DNA of 64,000 nucleotides, taken from Bryum argenteum (Eukaryota > Streptophyta > Bryopsida > Bryales > Bryaceae). The stretch is taken from positions 10,176,001 through 10,240,000 of the forward strand of contig CM073321.1 in the NCBI GenBank assembly GCA_037043015.1, given 5' to 3'. Made by a program: the position numbers and the translations under genes. Below the pieces are notes generated by a model that worked only from the letters and a program-made list of their open reading frames with translations, was not told where the DNA came from and did no database searches. Below, piece after piece: positions 56,444 to 64,000 of the stretch (the stretch's first letter is position 1; each line of letters opens with the position of its first letter).

Positions 56444-57169
56444 ATGGTTAGCATTTGGGTGACCATGACGCCTAGCCAGGAGCGGAAGATAGCGAGAGAC
56501 AAGGACCGCAAGAGGAAAGAAAAGAAGCAAAGGAGATTTCACAAGATTCTCATAGATCCCACGCAACATGCTTTTCCGGGGTGGGCGCAAGTAGAGGAAC
56601 CGTGGACCCTTAAGACTTGCAAGTGGTACATTGCTTGGTGCCACATCGGCCATTTGTTTCCACACTATCGTCACAAGTTTCATCGCCGCCTGAATTGCGC
56701 AAATTTGCACTATTGCCATCACGATGAATTTGTGCAACGATGCATTGAAGTGTGGACTTTCCTCTACGCCAGTGTGCATGTGGTGAGCAACGAGGTTTCG
56801 TACAACTTAGCACAAATGGTGTACGCGGAAATAATTTTGCAGAGGGAGGTGGATTGGAGGACGTTAAAAAAATTCCCTCAAACAATTAAGCCAACAGAAC
56901 CCCATATTCCGCGAGCTCCTTATCCAGCGGCCAACCCACGAGAAGGGCTTACAACGCCTAGGGGTTACAAAGGAGGAATCCCTGATGAGGACATAGTTTG
57001 GTCAGATTCGGAAGAAGAAGGGACCGAAAGGCGAGAAGTGGATGAAGGGGAGCCGAACCAAACGATGGAGGAAGGTGGAGCACATTATGATGAAGGGGGG
57101 CCAAGCCAAGTTTGTACAGAAGGGGGGCCAAGCCAACTTTACAATGAAGGGGGCCCAAGCGAAGAATGA
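56444..57169 (+). CDS. WCH-domain protein, short form
   Basis: Start is ATG at 56444 or, by alignment with the paralogues, ATG at 56465 (MTPSQERKIARDKDRKRKEK). The WCH domain shows HAFPGWAQVEEPW, YIAWCHIGHLFPHYRHKFHR, CANLHYCHHDEFVQRCIEVW and VYAEIILQREVDW. The acidic C-terminus ends in a short repeat (EGGPSQ, three or four times) and stops at 57169 without a coiled coil, so this is either a truncated or a specialised member. The frame is intact. Confidence 0.65.
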   Translation: MVSIWVTMTPSQERKIARDKDRKRKEKKQRRFHKILIDPTQHAFPGWAQVEEPWTLKTCKWYIAWCHIGHLFPHYRHKFHRRLNCANLHYCHHDEFVQRCIEVWTFLYASVHVVSNEVSYNLAQMVYAEIILQREVDWRTLKKFPQTIKPTEPHIPRAPYPAANPREGLTTPRGYKGGIPDEDIVWSDSEEEGTERREVDEGEPNQTMEEGGAHYDEGGPSQVCTEGGPSQLYNEGGPSEE

Positions 57170-57711
57170 CTGGTAGTTAGTTAATCACGTTTTTTTAGCA
57201 ATTGTAGAAAAGTAGTAAACTCAATACCAAACACTAAGTGCAATTGCCATTTTGTATGCAAAAACGTTGAATGTGAATATGAAGTTTTTGATTTTCTTCA
57301 ATTTAAATATTCTTGGTGAATGAAATCTCACTATTGCATGTGGTATAAGCATAAGGGAAAAACCTTCAATGTCCGAGGTACCGTCATTGATACATGGCAA
57401 TTTTTATCATTCTTAATTATTTAGGAAACGTGGATTGAGCAATATTCATCCCTTTATTTTTTGGATTTCGAGCAAGAGAAGTTAAAAATCTAGTTTCTAA
57501 TATGAGTCCTTATTTTTCTCTCTCTTGCCTTTGCATGTTCCCTTTATTATTATTAATTTTTTTTCTTTTAAAAAGAAAAGCAATATTGCGAATCAAACAT
57601 TTTTGAGCCACATGGTCTCCGGGATTCTAGTTAATAATAGCTGTACTGCGTGGACCATGGATATTCACTTGGAGAGTAAAGTGCTCTTCGTCGGAAAAAT
57701 CTGTCATCGCT
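57170..57711. other. No gene seen
   Basis: AT-rich 3' flank of the short WCH gene and upstream sequence of the transposase promoter. No frame has protein-like composition. Confidence 0.45.
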
Positions 57712-57890
57712 ATGGCGACCGGCGGTCCAATTGGGTCAGGGCGAGGGCGACCGGCGGTCCAGCTAGCGCGAAGAAGTCAAGGCCAGGGCGACCGCCGGTT
57801 CACATGGCGCGACAAATAAAAGTTGTTAGGGCGACCGCCGATCCGGGCCGTGGCGACCTAGCCGCACCGCCGGTCGCCTTCTATGCGCAT
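57712..57890. repeat. CGGTCGCC-type array upstream of the transposase gene
   Basis: Mostly in the GCGACCGGCGGTCC orientation, about seven words at 25-35 bp spacing. Confidence 0.75.
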
Positions 57891-57911
57891 TCGCCCCCGA
57901 CTTACAGAAGT

Positions 57912-57924
57912 ATGGAGTATATAA
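57912..57924 (+). promoter_or_regulatory. TATA box of the transposase gene
   Basis: AGTATATAAGGAG lies 25 bp after the array and about 170 bp before the first plausible ATG (58095). A degenerate form of the conserved block (GCGCTTGGCCCGTTGTCT) follows at about 57960. Confidence 0.5.
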
Positions 57925-58094
57925 GGAGTCGTTCACGGGCTCGAAGCCACTTTCCTTTGCGCTTGGCCCGTTGTCTAGGGTCTCCCCATGAGAAGCCCCC
58001 TGCTCGGTCTATAGGTGCAAAGAGTAACTTGAGCCTTGTAGTGCGTGTTGTCGTCACCGATTTCATTGCAGCGGCGGAGGTGCGGTTCCAGAAC

Positions 58095-61000
58095 ATGGAG
58101 CATTCTTCCCAATCCAACGGGGTACCAGATAATAGAAGAGACACTCGCAAATGGGACGAGTGGCTACGAGTATCCACGAACGGAACGACAAGCCAAATAC
58201 TCGCGTGTGCTTATTCTCGTGGGAAAAGCACGCGATCTTTGTAAGGCAACGAGCATTTGCTCATTTCGGATATCCTCACAATTCCCCATTACCCCGGTGT
58301 ACGAGGTTGCCCCGTGGAGTTCTCGAGCTATTCCGTGATCAAGGAGGGATAGTTCCAAAGAACAACATTTCTTATGCGGATGTTGTTCCGGACTCACGAG
58401 TGGATGCCGGCATACCATATGCGGCAAGGGAAACTACGGAGAACATAGATACCCCTCGCATCAACTCTGTAAAAGTACCATCCCCTAACCTAAGGTCTAA
58501 TCAGGTGCCATCCTCTAATAAGGGGAGTCATGGCAGCAATGGACAAAGGATCTCTACACTCTCTAGTGGACGGCGACATGGGCAAAGGAGTATGGAGGAT
58601 AGTTTTGATCTTGCCACTAGGCAAAATTTGGATGCAAAGTGGGCTTCATTTTTCTATGAGGCAAACATTGCATTCAATGTCGTACGACATCCAGCATTCA
58701 TAAGTGCCGTTCAAGAGACAACAAAGGCCGGTATTGGTGGCTATCAACCACCCTTGTATCATGCTATTAGGACTATGATGCTCGATGCGAAGAAGGCAGC
58801 TGTGCAAAGGTCGGTAGAGGATCGAACAAAACTTTCTATCGAGAAGTAGTGAGGAACAATATGCTCAGATGGGTGGTCAGATGTCACAAGTAGACCACTC
58901 ATTAACATGATGCTTGTTTGCCCAGTGGGAGAGGTGTTTCTGGGATCAGTGGATACTACAGGGAAGAAAAAGGACATCGCTTATGTGGCAAATGAAATGG
59001 CGAAGTACATAGAGGAGGTTGGACCACAAAACATCGTGCAGATATGCACCGACAATGCAAGCTCCATGTTAGGTGCTGTGAAGAAGTTGCAGATAGACTA
59101 TCCTCACTTGTATGGACAAGGTTGTGCGGCACATATTCTAGACCTCCTTCTCGAAGATTGGGGGAAAGAGGCGTGGGTTAAGCATTTGGTGGAGCAAGCC
59201 AAGAGAGTGTGCACATTTATTAAGGGGTCCCACGTCCCCCTTGCTCTATTCAGGAAGTACTCGCGGAAGCTGCAGCTCAAGGTACCACCTCAGACTCGAT
59301 TTGCAACAAACTACTTGATGATAGAGCGGTTGTTAAAGCTACAACAACCTCTGAACAACATGGTGATCTATGCGGAGTGGCATGTGTTTGTCGAAACATT
59401 GTTCAACAGGCAAAACAGTCACCAGTTACAGACAAAGGCAAGGAATGTGCGGAATAGCATTAGGAGCGATGAGTTCTGGGAGAATTGTACGAAGTTTGTG
59501 AAAGTAGTTGAACCAGTACTCCTAGCTCTTCGGGAGTTTGACGGGGAAGTACCAGCCATGCCCAGGGCGTATGTCATCATGTCGGACCTTAAAGAACACG
59601 TGTTCTCTTTGCGTGAACCTCCATTCGAACTATCCCCCGACATTGCTACAAAATACGAGGATGCATTTCAAAAACGATGGGAGATGATGCTCACAGACCT
59701 CCACTATGCAGCAGCTTTGTTGAACCCTTATTTGACAAATATGGGAGCAATTCAAAACAATGGAGAAGCAAAAAGAGCTTTAAACCGGGTCATAAGGAAG
59801 CTTAGCGCCCCAATGGGAGTAGTCTATGAGGAAGTGGTGCGGGAACTCATACAATATGAGGAGAGGACGGGTCCATTTAACACCAATTCAGAGGCCCCTG
59901 ATCCAGCTCAGTGTGACTTGTTACCACATCAATGGTGGCATCAAGTCGGGGGGAATGCCTTGCCAAAACTTGCGAAGAGGATTTTGGCATTGACATGTTC
60001 AGCTTCATCATGTGAGAGGAATTGGAGCATGTACTCTTTCGTGCACAACAAAGTGAGGAATCGGTTGTCAACTTCCAAAGCAGAGGACCTTGTGTACATC
60101 TATGCGAACGCCAAACTCGAGCGCTAGAAACGTACCAAATCGCCGAGAACGTAGTACGAAAATTACTTAGAAGAAGGAGACTCTGACAAAGAAGACTATG
60201 TACCCGACAATGAATGGGATGATGGTGTATTCATGGATAACCCGGAGGCGGATGACGACAAATATGTCAATGACGGTAGCGAACACGACGACCTAGAGAA
60301 TTGGAACGACAAAGAAGGAAACATGACTATTCATGTCAAGGACCCGTTTGAGTTCGATGACGACCAGGATGTTCCACAACTGCCTCGCCAGTTTGCAGTA
60401 TTTGCCAGCGACATAGAAAGAGAAGGAGTGGCAAATTTACAACTCCAAGAGAGTATCTGCCTAGCGAAATAAGACTTGGTAAACCGGATGGATGAAGAGA
60501 ACATTGGTCCACTTAAAGGCAGCCCACACTCTAACAACGACGATAAACTTGAGAGTGTGAAGGGCACAATTACCACGACAGGAGTTCAAATGGACCAAAT
60601 TAAAGTGGAACCTGACGATGTATCCAATTCAGGTTGCATGGTAGTGGGGTCACCTAGAGTTTCAACCATTCGATCAAGGAATTCAACTCTTAACGGAGAT
60701 GACTCCGATGTACCTCTACAACAATTGTTCCCAAGGGTTACCCAACCTAAAGGGGCCCATACAACTTGTATGGTATTGCCGAAGATGGAGGTCAAGATAG
60801 AACCAACAAGTCCAACATGCAACCGGGCATTGGCAGTGGCACGAGACGTCGGGCCATCTACACAACCTCGCAATCGTATTACACGAGGCCAGAAGCGTTT
60901 GAGGAAGGCACACAATCGACGATGTCGAAAAGGAGCACCCGTACATGAAGAAGTCCATGGAGGGATTGCTTCATCCAATAATCCGAATACACGTACAATG

Positions 61001-61255
61001 CGCCATCTACCACTGAACGCAAACGGGATCACTAATGCTTCACGGCCCTTGAAGCGCCTCGTTACAGTGAACAAGAAAACAACTACGGACACGGAATTGC
61101 GCAATTTGGCGAGTGAGGTTGAGTGTGAAGTACGCAATGAGACAGAGGATGAAGACGAGGATGGCGACCAAAGCACTGATGACTCTCTAGGTGAAACCGA
61201 TCCAAACGCAGATGAAGTATCAAGCGACGATACGTATACATTGAGGGATACCTAA
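58095..61255 (+). pseudogene. hAT transposase (BED finger, DUF659, dimerisation domain), with stops
   Basis: ATG at 58095 opens MEHSSQSNGVPDNRRDTRKW. A BED-like finger is split by a frameshift near 58240 (LACAYS, then RQRAFAHFGYPHN) and lacks one Cys. The core reads TICSDGWSDVTSRPLIN and VQICTDNASSMLGAVK (first and second catalytic Asp) and GQGCAAHILDLLLEDWGKE. The C-terminus reads LALTCSASSCERNWSMYSFV then KVRNRLSTSKAEDLVYIYAN, the hAT dimerisation motif. An acidic and then basic tail, unusual in length, continues to 61255. Stops: TAG-TGA at 58847, TAG at 60125 and 60152, TAA near 60471. It could mobilise nothing as written. Confidence 0.85.
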
Positions 61256-61614
61256 AGACGAATTATTAGAATTTTGTTATCTTGGATTGGAAGCACGAAG
61301 TTCATTGTTAGAACTCGGTACAATACTACAATGTACTGCAAGTAGGGCAACTATTAGCTTACAATACTTTGGTATCCTAGTATGTTTCGGGAGTATAATA
61401 CATATAGTTTGGTATATGTAATAGTTACATCATATATATGAATACTATAATTATAGACATGCGCAAATTTGTACTATGAAATGCACCATTGACCTTGTTT
61501 CCAATTAAAAATGTATTCATAAAAATGCTTTGAAGCTCATTTTGTACCAATATGAATTTATTTTTCTTGTTTCATATTCAACCATAGTGCTGGTCACCAC
61601 ACACATCGCCACAT
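61256..61614. other. 3' flank of the transposase gene
   Basis: AT-rich, no gene. It matches the region 41180-41490 (inverted), supporting a shared element end. Confidence 0.6.
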
Positions 61615-61970
61615 GGGCGCTACCCCCAGGGCGACCGCCGATAGCCATAAGCGACCGACGATCGCCCTGGGCGATCATCGGTCGCTAAGTACTAGACCGG
61701 CGGTCGCCTAATAGCGGTTGCCAGGGCGACCGCCGATCGCTATAAGCGACCGACGATCGCCCTGGGCGATCGTCGGTCGCTCAGTACTGGACCGGCGGTC
61801 GCCTACTAGCGGTTGCCAGGGCGACCGCCGGTCTCCATACTGGACCGCCGATCGCCTTCTCGCGGCAGCCAGGGCAACCGGCGATCGCAGTAGGCGACCG
61901 ACATTCGTCCCGGTGCGACCGTCAGTCGCCTAGCGAGGTCGCCCACCCGCGGTCGCCCACTGTGACGTGT
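61615..61970. repeat. CGGTCGCC-type array next to the right hAT terminus
   Basis: A unit of about 93 bp containing CAGGGCGACCGCCGAT, AGCGACCGACGATCGCCC and TGGACCGGCGGTCGCC is present twice with few changes, followed by diverged words. Confidence 0.85.
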
Positions 61971-62168
61971 ATTTTGATTTTCCACGTCATTATCAACCCT
62001 ACGCCACGTAGGAAAATAGCTTTTTACCTCAAGGTAAATCTCAGCAAGTTTTTTACTATGTAATTTTTGGTACGGTCGACATTTTCGTCGACCCGACGTC
62101 TAACAGACATGTCCAATACGACAAATCAGACAGACATTCCAAAAATTGTGTCTAATAAGACAACCCTG
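61971..62168 (+). repeat. Right terminal region of the hAT-type element
   Basis: Read inward on the minus strand: CAGGGTTGTCTTATTAGACA, then a stretch shared with 40655-40890 including CATAGTAAAAAACTTGC and GAGGTAAAAAGCTATTTTC. Two copies of the same terminus thus define the element border at 62168 within a few bases. Confidence 0.65.
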
Positions 62169-62580
62169 CCGGTCAGGTGGAATTGGTGAGGAAGCCCTCA
62201 CCCTATTGCTGTCCGCCTCTATCCGGGAAGCGGACGTTGCTACCGTGTGAGCGTTGAGCGGTGAGCGGTGAGCGGTAAGATTTTTGATTTTTTAGGGCTG
62301 ACTTTGTATTTTTAGTAACTAAGTTTATAAGAATAGTATTTTAAAAAAAATTAGAGAATAAAGTTCGAATATTCTCGAGAATATTCGAATATTCTTGACT
62401 TATTACCGTGGATTTAGTGACCCAAACCCGTGGAAAATATGGCTTAAATTCCTTCAATTTGGTTAGACTTGAGCTCAAAACTTGACAGTAAACGACAATT
62501 TGTTAATGTCAAGAGGTTTCTAAGGTAAAAGTAGTGTCCCCAACATCGAAAAAATATATTCTTAGCTGGAAGGAATTGAT
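62169..62580. other. Intergenic; second copy of the GTGAGCG-type repeat
   Basis: GTGAGCGTTGAGCGGTGAGC at 62247 resembles 7173 and is likewise followed by AT-rich sequence. A palindromic CGAATATTCTCGAGAATATTCG segment (shortened here: GAATATTCTCGAGAATATTC) lies at about 62370. No gene. Confidence 0.4.
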
Positions 62581-63129
62581 ATGAACCTGCTGCTATGGTA
62601 TCACTTTTCTCTCACACGGGCCACTTTTGTTTTCACTGTTATGTCAAAGATGAGCTTCCGAGGTGGATGTCCTTACTCTGAATGCAAACTTTGGAATCTA
62701 GATTACCTCTTCTGCAATACTCCGCTTTTTTCCCTTCTCTGGTCTTTTCCAACTATTTCCTTGCATTTCTTATTGAGATTTTCTGGCACATCTCGTGGAA
62801 AAGGAGTTGGACGGGGTCCTGGTCCTGGTCGAGGAGCAGCAGCAGCACAGAATGGTCAACTTGACGATTCACCTCCAGCAAAGAAAGGCCGTTGAGGTCG
62901 AGCCATAGCAGCAAAAGAAGCCGCAGCAGATCCGGCTCGGATGACATTACCACATGAAAGGACTTCGAACATTTCACTTGAACATCAGAGCATGGAGTCA
63001 AGCAGTCAAACACGGTCCTCGGCAATGCCGAAGTCTGTAATTTGTATTAAAAAAATTTCATCACATTCAATGCCAACTCTCATTTCAAATGTGAGTCGTG
63101 GCCATACAACTTCTATACCTATCCATCAG
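62581..63129 (+). pseudogene. Possible decayed exon with Gly/Arg-rich segment
   Basis: From a possible acceptor near 62780 the plus strand reads GTSRGKGVGRGPGPGRGAAA, LDDSPPAKKGR, a TGA, then AIAAKEAAADPARMTLPHER and a Ser-rich stretch. Composition is protein-like but no domain is recognised. It converges with the ADD gene on the other strand. Confidence 0.25.
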
Positions 63130-63567
63130 CTAGTCATAGTTCGAGTCAGTCCCTGTATCACTCCTGTTGCGATCATCAGCTTCTGAAGTGAATTCTAAAA
63201 AATCCTCCCAAATCGTCTGTAGTGGCAGTATTTCATACACATTGCAGCTGAAGCACCCCCAAGTCTTGCCCGTCATGTCCTTCAGGTAGTCGTCTCCCTT
63301 GTTCCGTGCTATACACGCTGAACACCACGCCTTGTGACAATAATCACAGGGGATCACAAACCTGTCCCCTCCACACCAATTGCATTGCTCATCATCATAC
63401 TGGACGTTCTTCGTAAATACAACGTCGTCCAACAAAAGTTTGCACGAAATGCAAATTCCAACACCAAGACGAGGATGCTCCATCAAACAAGCACGGATTT
63501 TTCTCTCTCCACATGCAGTGCACGAATACAAATACAAAGGATCGACATCGGGTGCATGTCCCGCCAT
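63130..63567 (-). CDS. ADD-domain (ATRX/DNMT3-type) zinc-finger protein, 145 residues
   Basis: ATG at 63567. The GATA-like finger is SCTACGERKIRACLMEHPRL then GICISCKLLLDD. The PHD-like finger is DDEQCNWCGGDRFVIPCDYC, HKAWCSACIARNKG, and GKTWGCFSC. Order and spacing match the ADD domain of ATRX and DNMT3 proteins, which reads histone H3 unmodified at K4 (with K9me3 in ATRX). A short helix (ETLP-like region ILPLQTIWEDFLEF) and an acidic tail (DRNRSDTGTDSNYD) end the protein; no helicase or methyltransferase domain follows in this frame. All visible zinc ligands are kept, so this looks functional, either as a small protein or as the first exon of a longer one. Confidence 0.8.
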   Translation of the reverse strand: MAGHAPDVDPLYLYSCTACGERKIRACLMEHPRLGVGICISCKLLLDDVVFTKNVQYDDEQCNWCGGDRFVIPCDYCHKAWCSACIARNKGDDYLKDMTGKTWGCFSCNVYEILPLQTIWEDFLEFTSEADDRNRSDTGTDSNYD

Positions 63568-63659
63568 TTGATCGACTTCAACTCTGCAAGACTAACAAAC
63601 TTCGAATGAGAAATGGCCCAAAAGTCCGAGCTTTGAGATGCCGGCTATCCTCCCAAACT

Positions 63660-63672
63660 TTTCTTATATAAC
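63660..63672 (-). promoter_or_regulatory. TATA box of the ADD gene
   Basis: The minus strand reads GTTATATAAGAAAAG about 95 bp upstream of the ATG at 63567. Confidence 0.5.
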
Positions 63673-64000
63673 ACGAGAGCAAACCGGATTGCCTTGATTT
63701 CTTCTTGAAGGCCCAGTCATCTGCACCAACTCATCGACCCATCAACGGCACCGCCGACAGCACCGGCAGTAGCGGCAGCACCAGCAGCTTTTTTGCTGGA
63801 ATGTAAGGCACCGACATTTCTGCGAATTACAAACCGACACTTCGGCACCGACACGAATTCCCATGACAGTTGATCTGGATTTTCTTACATTTTCACGAGA
63901 AATCACCGACACTGCATCCTCTTACATTTTCACAAAAAATCTAATCACTTGAGCATTTTTTCCTCCCATCTGTACAAGCACATCACAATGAGCATCGACA
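63673..64000. other. Upstream flank of the ADD gene
   Basis: Imperfect GGCACCGACA and CAGCACCAGCAG repeats occupy 63740-63860, and CTTACATTTTCAC occurs twice (about 63886 and 63920). No gene. Confidence 0.4.

Larger units (their letters stand above)
42197..62168 (+). mobile_element. Candidate giant hAT-like element with cargo genes (hypothesis)
   Basis: The left end starts CAGGGTTGTCTTGCTAGACA at 42197. The right end, read inward from 62168, starts CAGGGTTGTCTTATTAGACA; the two face each other. CAGGG is a usual hAT terminal form. A hAT transposase gene lies next to the right end. Arrays of the same CGGTCGCC-type repeat lie inside both ends and beside every gene between them. Against a single element: the 8-bp flanks differ (TTCACACG and CCGGTCAG), so the ends may come from different insertions or a rearrangement. 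Length would be 19,972 bp. Confidence 0.35.

Noticed and set aside
42197..62168. Perfect 8-bp target duplication for the candidate giant hAT element
   Set aside because: The flanks TTCACACG and CCGGTCAG differ; I found no shift of one or two bases that makes them match.

Overview
This looks like eukaryotic nuclear DNA from a repeat-rich streptophyte, most probably a charophyte alga of the Chara kind. That is inference. The support is GT-AG introns, Ty3/gypsy chromoviruses, a CACTA element, hAT elements, an ADD zinc-finger gene and gene families I associate with charophytes and mosses. No rRNA, tRNA or organelle genes were seen. Most coding sequence belongs to mobile elements or decayed multi-exon genes; a few frames are long and open.

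Layout. 1-5300: the 5' half of an LTR retrotransposon (minus strand), with a complete non-autonomous CACTA element (262-3838, 3-bp target duplication ATG) inserted in its gag frame. 5521-12796, with upstream exons to 24050: two minus-strand copies of a gene that pairs a ParB/sulfiredoxin-like motif with a permuted DNA-methyltransferase-like domain; both copies are decayed. The second copy was hit by a chromovirus (12797-18409, target duplication CTATG). Its inferred upstream part holds a 328-bp palindrome-bearing tandem array (about 18680-20740) and a GC-skewed inverted-repeat element (21224-23929). 24397-25480: more decayed minus-strand exons.

26032-34334 (plus strand): a decayed zinc-ribbon-like segment, then a long four-exon gene (27761-32284) of a second ParB-like plus methyltransferase-like family, then an FCP1-like phosphatase homologue and an unknown ORF. 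A 21-27 bp palindrome recurs through this block, including once inside the coding frame. 34690-39890: a chromovirus (minus strand) whose LTR carries five perfect heat-shock elements at 24-bp spacing next to a TATA box.

40655-62168: hAT territory. A truncated hAT copy is cut at 42197 by another hAT-type end, and the opposite-facing end lies at 62168 beyond a hAT transposase gene. Between these ends lie a protein kinase relative, four paralogues of a protein with an unrecognised Trp/Cys/His-rich domain (one joined to a RING-H2 finger), and the transposase. Nearly all lie next to arrays of a CGGTCGCC-type repeat, and most share a conserved promoter-proximal block. This may be one very large cargo-bearing hAT-like element of about 20 kb, or a cluster of related ones. 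63130-63567 is a small intact ADD-domain gene on the minus strand.

Recurring themes are chromatin and DNA-modification-like domains (ParB/MTase-like, ADD, chromodomain) and nested insertion. Many frames are broken by single stop codons, mostly TAG.
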